From the NCBI GenBank assembly GCA_027315455.1, contig DAHUXZ010000020.1:1-39000 (forward strand): 39,000 nucleotides of DNA. Direction: 5' to 3'. Of the stretch, positions 8,594-16,430 are shown piece by piece. The first letter of the stretch is position 1, and the number at the start of each line of letters is the position of its first letter. The translations under genes and the position numbers were made by a program. Source of the stretch: Thermoplasmata archaeon. Lineage in GTDB: Archaea > Thermoplasmatota > Thermoplasmata > Lutacidiplasmatales > UBA184. Below the pieces are notes generated by a model, which saw only the letters and a program-made list of their open reading frames with translations, had not been told where the DNA came from and ran no database searches.

Positions 8594-8700
8594 TAGCCCC
8601 GGCAGGAGTCTCGGGACCGGGGGCCCGCCGCCCCCGGACCGTTCGAACCTGCGTCGCGAGATCCAGAGTCTCGCATGATTGGCCACTACACTACGGGGCT
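8594..8700 (-). tRNA. tRNA-Gln (CTG anticodon), with T-loop intron
   Basis: Acceptor stem AGCCCCG/CGGGGCT is perfectly paired, with discriminator A at 8594 and no encoded CCA. The anticodon stem CGAGA/TCTCG encloses loop CTCTGGA, giving anticodon CTG. The T stem GCAGG (8648-8652) finds its partner CCTGC only at 8602-8606. The 41 nt between them contain a 34-nt intron; removing it restores the consensus T loop TTCGAAT. The mature length is 73 nt. Read without the intron, the gene looks like a broken tRNA and could be missed by scanners that expect introns only next to the anticodon. Confidence 0.9.
8608..8641 (-). other. 34-nt bulge-helix-bulge intron in the T loop of tRNA-Gln
   Basis: The pre-tRNA folds into a strict hBHBh' motif. 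The outer helix is the T stem GCAGG/CCTGC. The 3-nt bulge AAC is cut after AA, the central 4-bp helix is TTCG/CGAG (one U-G pair), and the second 3-nt bulge ACT is cut after AC. The inner intron helix has arms GGTCCGGGGG and CCCCCGGTCC with one T-T mismatch. Cleavage between the second and third bulge nucleotides, as the archaeal splicing endonuclease does, joins TTCGAA to T. The intron sits between tRNA positions 59 and 60. Confidence 0.88.
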
Positions 8701-8726
8701 ACGGGGTCGGCCAGCGACGGGCGGCA

Positions 8727-8734
8727 CATAAACG
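8727..8734 (-). promoter_or_regulatory. TATA box of tRNA-Gln
   Basis: On the minus strand CGTTTATG is centred about 30 nt before the tRNA 5' end at 8700, the usual distance for an archaeal tRNA promoter. Confidence 0.6.
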
Positions 8735-8786
8735 TTGCCCGACGGGAGCGGCGGCCCCGCGCGCTCCCGGCGGGCCGGGCGCAAGG

Positions 8787-8797
8787 TAACAAATACG
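8787..8797 (+). promoter_or_regulatory. TATA-like box of the ABC transporter operon
   Basis: The sequence taacaaatacg is the only AT-rich patch ahead of the permease gene and would place the transcript start near 8818. Confidence 0.5.
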
Positions 8798-8825
8798 CGG
8801 GCGCGGTCGCACCCGAGTCCGCACC

Positions 8826-8831
8826 GAGGTG
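8826..8831 (+). promoter_or_regulatory. Shine-Dalgarno site deciding the permease start
   Basis: GAGGTG matches the archaeal anti-SD sequence and ends 6 nt before the ATG at 8838. It therefore favours that ATG over the GTG at 8829, which lies inside the SD itself. Confidence 0.6.
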
Positions 8832-8837
8832 GACCCC

Positions 8838-10646
8838 ATGAGGCAGCCATCGGTTGCTCCCCGGCGCGGTGAGGATCGGCCGGAGGACCGCGGGGGGCCG
8901 GGCGCCTCCCGGGGCGGCGGCCCGCTTTATCGGTTGCGCGGCGCGTTCTCCTCGCTCGCGGTCATCGCCGTCGCGCTCCCGTTCGTGCTCGGCTGGACCG
9001 GCGGAGACCTGGGCGGGGTCTCCCGGGACCTCGGCACGGCCGGCTACGACCTCGTGCTGTCGTTCACCCGGATGCTTTTCGCCTACCTTTTGTCCCTCGG
9101 GTTCGCGCTGACCTACGGCTACTTCGCCGCGAGCTACCGCAGCGGCGAGCGGGTCCTCATCCCGGTCCTCGACATCCTCCAGTCGGTCCCGATCCTCGGG
9201 TTCTTCCCGATCGCGATCACGCTCTTCGTCGCCATCTCCGGGCCCGGAAGCTGGCTCGGTCCGAACATCGCCTCGATCTTCCTCATCTTCACCTCGATGG
9301 CGTGGAACATGGTCTTCGGGGTCTACGAGTCGCTGAAGTCCCTCCCCGCCGAGCTACGGGAGGCCGCCGACTCCTTCGGGGTCCGTGGCAGCCAGCGGCT
9401 GCGGGCCGTCCTCGCTCCCGCCACGGTGAACCGCCTCGTCTACAATTCGGTCCTCTCCTGGACCGCGGGGTGGTACTTCCTGGTCGCGGCGGAGTTCATC
9501 TCGACCTCCTCCTCGTCGACCCCGCTCCCCGGGATCGGAAGTTACCTGTTGACCGCGGCGAGCGCCGGCAACGGCGACGCGCTCGTGGCCGGGATCGTCC
9601 TCCTCGTCGCCGCCATCACGGCGCTCGACATATTCGTCTGGCGGCCGCTCGGCCGCTGGGCGGAGAAGTACCGCTATGACCAGGTCCCGAGCGGCGCGGC
9701 GGAGCTCACGGGGGTCTCCCGCCCCCGCGCCGCGCCCCTCCGGCGCGCCGCCGGCTATGTCTACCGGGGGGTCCGTACCGGGGTCTCCCGGATCGGTACG
9801 CCGTTCGTCGGGCTCGCCTCCCTCGCCGCGGGGACGGGGCGCGACCGCGAGCCGAGCCGGTTCGTCCGCTCGGCGTTCCGCTACGTGGCGCTCGGCGCGC
9901 TCCTCGTTCTGGCCTGGCTGCTCCTCATCGCGCTGGGCGTCGCAGTGTACAATGTCTTCGCGACCCCGATCGCCCCGATGGTCCGCGCCCAGATCGACCA
10001 GGTCCCCCTCGCGCTCGCGGCGTCGTTCGGCCGCATCGTCCTCGCCTACCTCCTCTCCCTCGCGATCGCGCTTCCCCTCGCGATCTACCTCGTCCGCCGT
10101 CCACGGGCCTACCGCGTGGGCCTGCCGATGGTGGAGGTCATCGCCTCGGTCCCGGCGACCGCGCTCTTCCCGCTGTTCATCTTCGCCCTGCTGCCGTTCC
10201 TCGGCTTCCAGGGCGCGGCGATCCTGATGCTGATCACCGGGATGCTCTGGTACCTCTTCTTCAACGTCCTCTCCGGGCTCCGCGCGATCCCGCCGGACCT
10301 CGAGGAGGCCGCCCGCTCCTTCGGCCTGCCTCGACGGGAGTACTACCGCCGTCTCGTCCTCCCGGCCGTGTTCCCGGCGCTGATCACGGGATCGATCACC
10401 GCCTTCGGGGGCGGGTGGAACACGCTCATCATCGCGGAGTTCCTCCAATATGGCCCGACCCGGCACTTCCAGGTGCTCGGCATCGGCGCCCTGATCGATG
10501 TGGGCAACTACATCGACCCGGGCCAATCGGGCTACCCGCTCATGGCCGTCGCGCTGCTCACGATGGTCCTCACCGTGGTCGCCGTCAACGAACTCTTATG
10601 GAAGCCGCTGTATCGCCGCGCGGTCGGGAAGTACCGCTACGATTGA
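8838..10646 (+). CDS. fused double permease of an anion-type (NitT/TauT-like) ABC transporter
   Basis: About 602 residues holding two complete binding-protein-dependent permease domains in one chain, each with about five to six membrane helices. Each half has its EAA coupling loop: ELREAADSFGVRGSQRL in the first and DLEEAARSFGLPRREYYRRL in the second. The halves are joined by a hydrophilic linker of about 60 residues. This layout corresponds to what I recall as COG4986, the duplicated permease component of an anion transport system. The ATG at 8838 is fixed by a GAGGTG site. The ATPase gene follows after 31 nt. Nitrate, sulfonate or a similar anion is the family guess; the substrate is not visible, and no substrate-binding protein gene lies in the window. 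Confidence 0.9.
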   Translation: MRQPSVAPRRGEDRPEDRGGPGASRGGGPLYRLRGAFSSLAVIAVALPFVLGWTGGDLGGVSRDLGTAGYDLVLSFTRMLFAYLLSLGFALTYGYFAASYRSGERVLIPVLDILQSVPILGFFPIAITLFVAISGPGSWLGPNIASIFLIFTSMAWNMVFGVYESLKSLPAELREAADSFGVRGSQRLRAVLAPATVNRLVYNSVLSWTAGWYFLVAAEFISTSSSSTPLPGIGSYLLTAASAGNGDALVAGIVLLVAAITALDIFVWRPLGRWAEKYRYDQVPSGAAELTGVSRPRAAPLRRAAGYVYRGVRTGVSRIGTPFVGLASLAAGTGRDREPSRFVRSAFRYVALGALLVLAWLLLIALGVAVYNVFATPIAPMVRAQIDQVPLALAASFGRIVLAYLLSLAIALPLAIYLVRRPRAYRVGLPMVEVIASVPATALFPLFIFALLPFLGFQGAAILMLITGMLWYLFFNVLSGLRAIPPDLEEAARSFGLPRREYYRRLVLPAVFPALITGSITAFGGGWNTLIIAEFLQYGPTRHFQVLGIGALIDVGNYIDPGQSGYPLMAVALLTMVLTVVAVNELLWKPLYRRAVGKYRYD

Positions 10647-10677
10647 CGCGGCGGTCGCGAACGGGAGGAGGGGCCGC

Positions 10678-11505
10678 GTGGCGCTGATCGACGTCGACCA
10701 GGTCAACAAGGCCTTCCCGAGCCGGCACGGGACGATCTCGATCATGAGCGAGATCTCCTTCTCCGTCGCGAACAACGACTTCCTCGCGATCGTCGGCCCC
10801 TCCGGCTCCGGCAAGTCCACCCTGCTCCGCCTCATCCAGGGGCTCGACCGTCCCACGTCCGGGGAGGTCCGCTTCCGGGGCCGGCCGGTAAACGGGGTCT
10901 GCCACGAGATGGCGATGGTCTTCCAGAGCTTCGCGCTCTACCCCTGGCTCACGGTCACGGAGAACGTCGCCTTCGGGCTCGAGGCGCGGGGCTGGGAGCC
11001 GGAGCGCATCGAGTCCCAGGTCGAACGGTACATCAGCGTGACGGGGCTCGTCGGCTTCGAGGAGGCGTACCCTCGTGAGCTCTCCGGGGGCATGCGCCAG
11101 CGCGTCGGCCTCGCGCGGGCCCTCGCCGTCGAGCCGGCGGTCCTTCTCATGGACGAGCCGTTCTCGGCCCTCGACCCCCTTACCGCGGAGAGCCTGCGCG
11201 AGGAGGTCCTGCAGCTGTGGCGGGACCCGCAGCTCCCCCCCGAGGCCGTCATCCTCGTCACCCACAACATCGAGGAGGCGCTGGTGATGGCCGACCGTCT
11301 GATCGTCCTGTCGCGCCGGCCCGGCCGCGTCCTCGCGGGCGTTCTCGTCAAGCTCCCCCGGCCCCGGGACCGCAAGTCGGAGGCGTTCTACGAGCTGACC
11401 GACTACGTCTACTCGCTGATCACCGAGGGCCGTCCCCCCGGTTCTCGCCTCCCGTCCCCCGTCGGCGGCGCCGACACTCCGGCGACGCCCCCCGCCCGTA
11501 CGTAG
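10678..11505 (+). CDS. ABC transporter ATP-binding protein (NitT/TauT type)
   Basis: From the GTG at 10678, about 275 residues. Walker A is GPSGSGKS, the Q-loop FQSFALYPWLTV, the signature LSGGMRQR, Walker B VLLMDEPFSALD and the H-loop VTHNIEEA, so it should be an active ATPase. The GTG is preceded by GGGAGGAGG (10662-10670); the longer frame from 10498 runs inside the permease gene and was rejected. The C-terminus ends in a Pro/Ala-rich tail, where many relatives instead carry an AAA-associated C-terminal domain; that domain is encoded separately by the next gene. It powers the fused permease upstream. Confidence 0.92.
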   Translation: MALIDVDQVNKAFPSRHGTISIMSEISFSVANNDFLAIVGPSGSGKSTLLRLIQGLDRPTSGEVRFRGRPVNGVCHEMAMVFQSFALYPWLTVTENVAFGLEARGWEPERIESQVERYISVTGLVGFEEAYPRELSGGMRQRVGLARALAVEPAVLLMDEPFSALDPLTAESLREEVLQLWRDPQLPPEAVILVTHNIEEALVMADRLIVLSRRPGRVLAGVLVKLPRPRDRKSEAFYELTDYVYSLITEGRPPGSRLPSPVGGADTPATPPART

Positions 11506-11539
11506 CGCTCCGCGCTACGTGCGGTTCAAAAACGACAAT

Positions 11540-11547
11540 GCTTATAG
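11540..11547 (+). promoter_or_regulatory. TATA-like box of the AAA-associated-domain gene
   Basis: The sequence gcttatag lies 50 nt before the GTG at 11594. It suggests the third cassette gene can be transcribed on its own. Confidence 0.45.
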
Positions 11548-11593
11548 GCAGGTCCCCCAGTGGAACCCTGCGTTTCAGGAGAACGTTCTGCTC

Positions 11594-12217
11594 GTGCCCA
11601 CTGCGTACCCCAAGGCGTCGCCCACGGAGATGATGGGCCTTTTGGTCCTGCTCAAGGACCACAAGGGCGCGGAGGACGTCGCACGCCTCGCCGACGACCT
11701 CGACCTCGAGATCGACGAGATCCTCCCGTCCATCGAGTTCGCCGAGGTGCTGGGGCTGGTCAAGATCGCCGACGGCCGGGCGACGCTCACCGAGGCGGGC
11801 GAACGGCTGCTCTCGGTCTCGATCCGTGAGCGCAAGACCCTGCTCCGCGCCCAGCTCGTGCGGACGACCCTGTTCAAGGCGCTCCTCCGGGCGCTCGACA
11901 CCGCACCCGAGCACCGCCTCTCGGAGCCCGAGGTCAACCGCCTCATCGAGTTCACGACCGCTCCGGCGGACGCCCTCGTGCAGAACATCATCAACTGGGG
12001 TCGGTACGCCGAGGTGTTCCGCTTCGACTCCGATGCCCGGGTCCTTCTGCCCGCCCGCGGGCGCGCCGGGGGCCGGGGTTCACCCTCATCGTCCCGCACG
12101 CCGCCGGGCGGAGGCGCGCTCGAGCCGGACGTCGCGGCCGAGACGGCGGCGGCCGACCCCCCTCCCCGCGGGCCGGGACCGCGCCAGGCGACCTCCCTCG
12201 CCGGGGCCTGGGCCTAG
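11594..12217 (+). CDS. stand-alone AAA-associated C-terminal domain protein (ABC cassette partner)
   Basis: About 207 residues. The segment from PKASPTEMMGLLVLLKD through FAEVLGLVKIADG, LTEAGERLL and IINWGRYAEVFRFD matches the AAA_assoc_C family, normally fused to the C-terminus of archaeal NitT/TauT-type ATPases. It contains a winged-helix-like half and a helical half. Here it is a separate gene directly behind the ATPase, probably a regulatory or stabilising subunit. The start is uncertain: GTG 11594 is the first standard start after the TATA-like box, with GGAG at 11578-11581, while a longer reading from 11519 would overlap the promoter. The last 45 residues are disordered. No DNA-binding role can be claimed. 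Confidence 0.8.
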   Translation: MPTAYPKASPTEMMGLLVLLKDHKGAEDVARLADDLDLEIDEILPSIEFAEVLGLVKIADGRATLTEAGERLLSVSIRERKTLLRAQLVRTTLFKALLRALDTAPEHRLSEPEVNRLIEFTTAPADALVQNIINWGRYAEVFRFDSDARVLLPARGRAGGRGSPSSSRTPPGGGALEPDVAAETAAADPPPRGPGPRQATSLAGAWA

Positions 12218-12236
12218 TGCCCGCCCTCCGCGGAAC

Positions 12237-12245
12237 GCTTAAATC
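12237..12245 (+). promoter_or_regulatory. TATA box of tRNA-Ala
   Basis: The sequence gcttaaatc is centred 29 nt before the tRNA 5' end at 12270. Confidence 0.6.
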
Positions 12246-12269
12246 CGGTGCGTCCTGCCCCCCGCGGAC

Positions 12270-12341
12270 GGGCACGTAGATCAGCGGAAGATCGCTGCTT
12301 TCGCAAAGCAGAGGCCGGGGGTTCAAATCCCCCCGTGTCCA
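12270..12341 (+). tRNA. tRNA-Ala (CGC anticodon)
   Basis: Acceptor GGGCACG pairs with CGTGTCC (one G-U pair), with discriminator A. The anticodon stem CTGCT/AGCAG has loop TTCGCAA, giving anticodon CGC. The T arm GGGGG-TTCAAAT-CCCCC is perfect. There is no intron and no encoded CCA. Confidence 0.95.
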
Positions 12342-12802
12342 TAATCCCCTTCCCGTCGGGAGACCCGGAACGTCCTCGGCCGCGGACCTCCGGGATCGCC
12401 CACTTCATCCCCACCGGGACGCGGACTCCTCCCTCCTCCCGGTCTGGGGCTCCCTCACGGAAGCCTGAATTTCGCCACTCGCGTTCGTGCGTTGCGACGG
12501 TCACCGGGGCCCTCGGCCCCGGGTCTTTACGCGGCGGGACCGCGCCACCCGCCGTCCGGGCCTTCGTGCCGCCGGGGTCGGTCGCGCCGGGCTCCGTTCC
12601 GAGCGATCGCGCCCCGCTCGAGAGCCCCTCGAACGCGGAGGCGGGGAAGCCTCAGACCGAGCCCGTGCCGTACGCCCCGGGCGGAGCCGGTTCCATCGGC
12701 GTGGGCAGCCACCCCGCCGGACGGGCCGGCGGCCCGTCCACCGCCGCCATCGTGCCCCCGGGCGCCGACCCGCACCGCATCCTCTCGATGCGGTCGCTTC
12801 GC
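12342..12802. other. 461-bp stretch without a recognisable gene
   Basis: It lies between tRNA-Ala and the 3' end of the PKD/winged-helix gene. Open frames exist on both strands, but they are Pro/Gly/Arg-rich, lack a promoter or convincing start, and look like chance frames of GC-rich DNA. I see no repeat, RNA or mobile signature. Confidence 0.5.
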
Positions 12803-14128
12803 CTATCTCGCGGGGGGCGCCGGGGTCGTGTCGCCGAGGGCCGCCCCCAGCCGCTCTCCGCGAGGGGTCAGTCGGTAGACCCGGATCCGGCGGGCCGCCC
12901 CCTCGACGTGGGCGATCTCGGACTCGACCAGGCCCGCCGCCACGAGGCGCGCGAGGGCCCGGCTGACGGAGCTCTGTTCGGCGCCGACGGACTCGGAGAT
13001 CCCGACCTGGGTGACGGTCGGGTCACCGAGGCCCCCCGCCTCGGTGCGGGGAGCCGCCCGCAGGTGGGCCACGATGCGCAGCGCGAGGCGGCTCCCGACG
13101 AGCTCGGAGGGGCTGCGCGCGCGCTCGCGGGAGGCGGCGGCGACCCGACGTTCCGCGGGAGTCTCGGCCGCTTGGTCATCGAACGGCGCCGTCGGGGTCC
13201 CGTCCTCCGGCCCGGGGGCGTCGGCGACGGTCGTCTCGGGGTCCCACGCCGCTCCCGAAGGTTCGGAGGCCGGGGCGGATTCGGGCCCCCCTCCGCCCCA
13301 CTCCCGGCGGGACCGGGCCCGCCAGAGGAAGAACGCCGCGACGCCCACGCCCCCGACGACGCCCACCGCAAGGGCCGCGAGGTAGGCGCCGGGGCCCAGG
13401 AGCCCGGCGGGGGCGGGGGCGGGGGAGCCCGCCGAGGAGTTCGGGAGCGTGTGGGCCGGGCCGTTTCCCGAGCCCACGGAGACCGTGACCCGCGCCGTCG
13501 CGGTCGTCCCGTTCTCGTCCTCGACGGTGAAGTTGGCCCGGTAGACGCCGGGGAGGTCATAGGTGAACCGGACGTCGAGCCCGCTTCCCTGCTCCCCGTC
13601 CCCGAACGTCCAGGAGTAGTTCAGGTACGTTCCGGAACCCCCCTCCACGGACCCGTTGAGGTCGACGGTCAGGGGCGCGGTCCCGTTCGACGGCCAGGCC
13701 GTCGCCCTCACCGCGAGGGCAATCGAGAAGACGTCGATGCCGACGGAGGCGTTCACCGAGCCGGTCGACCAGGTCGCCGTCAGGACCGCCGCGAAGTGGC
13801 CGGGCCGGAGGTACTCGTGCGCGGGAGCGTCGACCGACGGGGCCGTCCCGTTCAGGTAGGCGCCGTCGCCGAACGACCACGACAGCTGCGGGAGGGTCCC
13901 CGCCGGGACGGTGGCGTTGAACTCCACGAGGAGCGGGGCGGCCCCCGAGGTGGGCAGCGCCTCCAGGGAAAGGCCGCTCCCCTGGGCGCGGACCGCGGGG
14001 GGAGGCGAGGTCGCCCGCGCGCCGGCGACGAGCAGGATCGTCAGCGCGAGGGCCGCCAGCGCGAGCCGCGGGGCGACCGTCCGATGGCCGCGTCGCCGCG
14101 TCGCGCCCCGCGCCTCCCGCCGGCGCAT
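12803..14128 (-). CDS. membrane-spanning PKD protein with cytoplasmic winged-helix domain
   Basis: 441 residues in a receptor-like order. A basic N-terminus and hydrophobic signal segment (about 22-39) come first, then two PKD domains (about 50-135 and 140-222) with the hallmark SWSFGDG and YSWTFGDG. Next are a membrane helix (about 247-270, GAYLAALAVGVVGG...), a charged low-complexity linker, and a C-terminal winged helix-turn-helix (about 345-430) whose recognition region reads AEQSSVSRALARLVAAGLVE followed by a basic wing and YRLTPRGERL. Outside-facing PKDs with an inside-facing MarR/ArsR-like domain suggest a one-component regulator sensing the cell surface; that is inference. It starts 3 nt after the stop of the large PKD gene, so the two form an operon. 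Confidence 0.85.
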   Translation of the reverse strand: MRRREARGATRRRGHRTVAPRLALAALALTILLVAGARATSPPPAVRAQGSGLSLEALPTSGAAPLLVEFNATVPAGTLPQLSWSFGDGAYLNGTAPSVDAPAHEYLRPGHFAAVLTATWSTGSVNASVGIDVFSIALAVRATAWPSNGTAPLTVDLNGSVEGGSGTYLNYSWTFGDGEQGSGLDVRFTYDLPGVYRANFTVEDENGTTATARVTVSVGSGNGPAHTLPNSSAGSPAPAPAGLLGPGAYLAALAVGVVGGVGVAAFFLWRARSRREWGGGGPESAPASEPSGAAWDPETTVADAPGPEDGTPTAPFDDQAAETPAERRVAAASRERARSPSELVGSRLALRIVAHLRAAPRTEAGGLGDPTVTQVGISESVGAEQSSVSRALARLVAAGLVESEIAHVEGAARRIRVYRLTPRGERLGAALGDTTPAPPAR

Positions 14129-14131
14129 GGC

Positions 14132-16207
14132 CTAAGGAGGCGCCGGGTCGGAAGACGTCTCCGCTTCCGGGGCCAGTAGGTCGTTCCCCTGGTGACGGAT
14201 CTCGCGGCGGTAGGCGAGCACGAGGACGAGCCCGAGCGTCGCGACCCCGATCGCCCCCGCGCCGAGGACCGGGAGGGTGCCGGCGAGGCCCCCCGACCCG
14301 CCCGCCGGGGACGACGGGAGCGCGGAGGAGTTCGAGGGCGTCGACGCCGGACCCGCGACCGTGACCGGCGCGAGGTCCGTCGTCACCGTCTCTCCGCGGG
14401 TGGTGACCGTGACGCTGGGGTAGTAGGTGCCCCGTGCGCCGTAGAGGTGGACGATCGGCTGGCCGGAGAGCGAGGATCCGAACGAGCCGTCGCCGAAGTC
14501 CCATTGGATCCCGTACGGGCCCGCCCCCCCGGTCACGGTGACCTCGAAGGTCGCCTCGGTCGAGTTCGGGAAGAGGGCGGGGGTGAGATTCTCCCGGGGC
14601 ACGAGGTGGAGCGGGAGGACCGCGCTGGCGTTCCCGTTCAGGACGATGAGGGGGACGGCGAAGGCGAAGTAGTGGCCGGCCAGGTCCTGCGCGTAGGCGC
14701 CCGCGAAGTACTCCCCGTCCTGATTGAGCGGGAGGACCACCGAGAGCGGCGAGCCGTTCCAGGTATCCTGGCCCCCGGCCAGGGTCGGGTAGAAGGTCGC
14801 GTTCGGGGCGGGGGCGCGACCGAAGACCGCGTAGGCATAGACGTACGGCCCCCGGCCTCCCGAGAACGACAGGTTGAACGTGAGGTTCAGCGGCGCCGAG
14901 CCGTTCACGGTGCTCCAGGTCGCCGTGACGGTCGGGACCCACTGCGAGGGGGTCACGTTCGCCGTCAGGTTGAAGTCGAACTCCTCGAGCCCGAGCCAGC
15001 CCCCGTCGATCCAGGGCGGGGCGCTCACGTTGGGGGGTCCGGTCAGGACGAGGGCCACCTGGACATCGAGCGTGCAGACGCCGGTGGGGTCGAAGTAGAC
15101 GCCCCAGTTCGGACCGCACGTGACGTTCGTGCCGTTGAGGGTCACCGAGGAGTTCTCGGGGAAGACGCCCTCGAGGCCGGTCGTCCCGTCCCAAACGTAC
15201 GCACTCATCTGGATCGTCTGGTTCCCGGTCGGCACCGGCAGCGGCTCGGTCGTGCGATTGACCCAGAACGTGACGTTGACCGGGTAGGGAGTCGGGGTCC
15301 GCGCGAAGCCGACCGTGAAGGGAGCACCGCTCACGGTGACGTTCAGCGGAGGGGCGCACGCATAGGACAACGAATACCAGGTCCCGTTGGGCATCTCGTA
15401 GAGGCACGCTTGGATCGCGAACGTCCCGGGGAAGTAGAACGTGTGGTTCACCTGCGCGGCCCCGCCGAAGGTGGCGTTCCCGTAGGTCGGGCCGAGGAGG
15501 GCGGTCCACGCGACCGACCAGTTGGCGGGAAGGGCCCCCGCGAGGTTCGCGTCGAAGGTGACGTTGAGCGGAGCGGTGCCACGGCTCGGGGACACGGTGG
15601 GGGCCAGCGGGTGCGGTCCGAGCACCCCCCACGCGAACTCGGGGATCTGCACGCCCGATTCCTGGGTGCAGCTCGAGTCCTCGACCACTACATCGACGAG
15701 GGTCGTGCCGGCGACGGAGAGGGTGGCGTTCCCCACGGTGGTGTTGAAGCCCGTCCAGTTGGAGTACGGGGCGACGCCGTTGGTCGGACCGAAGAGGTAG
15801 ACCAGGACCCGGTACGGGGGGAGCCCTCCGCCCCCGATGTGGATCGCCCACGAGAAGCGCAGCGGGGCGGGGCCCGAGCCGTTCGCCGGCGTGGTCGCGA
15901 CGGAGAAGTTGACGCCCTCGTTCCCCATGACCCCGCGGTAGGGGTCGCAGAACGAGGCCGCCGCGGAGGGGGCGGGCACGCCTCCGCGCGGTTCCAGAGC
16001 GGGTCCCGACGGGGATCCCGGTCGTCCCCAGTGGACCGCGACCGCCGACGGAGCCTCCGGGGACAAAGGAGCCGTCGTGGTGGCCGCGACGGTCGAGGCG
16101 CCCGGCGGGAGCGGGCCCCCGGCCGCGGGGAGGACGGTGGCCTCCGCGAGCGAGAGGGAGAGCATCAGGCACGCGAGAAGGGCCAGGGTCCTCGGGCGCA
16201 GTGTCAT
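14132..16207 (-). CDS. large secreted/anchored PKD-domain surface glycoprotein
   Basis: 691 residues from the ATG at 16207; the longer frame to 16453 was rejected because a signal peptide (LALLACLMLSLSLAEA) begins right after this Met and a TATA-like box lies about 25 nt upstream. The ectodomain is a series of beta-sandwich repeats, the clearest being a PKD domain near residue 564 (IQWDFGDGSFGSS). It carries more than twenty N-x-S/T sequons. A C-terminal membrane helix (about 642-665) is followed by a short cytoplasmic tail. It is probably an externally displayed, N-glycosylated adhesion or cell-envelope protein, perhaps the partner of the PKD/winged-helix protein encoded 3 nt downstream. No enzymatic motif is seen. 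Confidence 0.85.
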   Translation of the reverse strand: MTLRPRTLALLACLMLSLSLAEATVLPAAGGPLPPGASTVAATTTAPLSPEAPSAVAVHWGRPGSPSGPALEPRGGVPAPSAAASFCDPYRGVMGNEGVNFSVATTPANGSGPAPLRFSWAIHIGGGGLPPYRVLVYLFGPTNGVAPYSNWTGFNTTVGNATLSVAGTTLVDVVVEDSSCTQESGVQIPEFAWGVLGPHPLAPTVSPSRGTAPLNVTFDANLAGALPANWSVAWTALLGPTYGNATFGGAAQVNHTFYFPGTFAIQACLYEMPNGTWYSLSYACAPPLNVTVSGAPFTVGFARTPTPYPVNVTFWVNRTTEPLPVPTGNQTIQMSAYVWDGTTGLEGVFPENSSVTLNGTNVTCGPNWGVYFDPTGVCTLDVQVALVLTGPPNVSAPPWIDGGWLGLEEFDFNLTANVTPSQWVPTVTATWSTVNGSAPLNLTFNLSFSGGRGPYVYAYAVFGRAPAPNATFYPTLAGGQDTWNGSPLSVVLPLNQDGEYFAGAYAQDLAGHYFAFAVPLIVLNGNASAVLPLHLVPRENLTPALFPNSTEATFEVTVTGGAGPYGIQWDFGDGSFGSSLSGQPIVHLYGARGTYYPSVTVTTRGETVTTDLAPVTVAGPASTPSNSSALPSSPAGGSGGLAGTLPVLGAGAIGVATLGLVLVLAYRREIRHQGNDLLAPEAETSSDPAPP

Positions 16208-16430
16208 CGATGCATCCCGCGCGCGCCGGCTACTTAGACCTCTCGGGGCGGAAGACCGCCGGCATGCGGTGGCCGCATATCTGCGGTCTCCGAGTGCCCC
16301 TTCTCCCCCGGGGGCCGACGAGGAGGGTCGGTCACCCCCGGGCCATGTCCCACGGCCACGGCCGCTCGCGTCCGCCCTGGCTACGGTCTCCCCGTTCGGA
16401 CCGCGGGGAAGGATACGCGTCCAGTGCCGG

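Noticed and set aside
8594-8700. Reading the tRNA-Gln gene as a pseudogene because the T arm does not pair
   Set aside because: Removing the bulge-helix-bulge intron restores every stem and the consensus T loop.
12487-12966. Open frame in the gap after tRNA-Ala
   Set aside because: No promoter, no ribosome site, an Arg/Pro-rich product, and it runs into the antisense of the PKD gene.
12248-14179. 643-residue plus-strand frame spanning tRNA-Ala and the PKD/winged-helix gene
   Set aside because: It runs through a tRNA and opposite a well-supported gene; no domain is seen.
13557-16172. 871-residue minus-strand open frame over the PKD genes
   Set aside because: It is an Arg/Pro/Gly-rich frame shadow of the two PKD genes; the real frames carry signal peptides, FGDG motifs and membrane helices.
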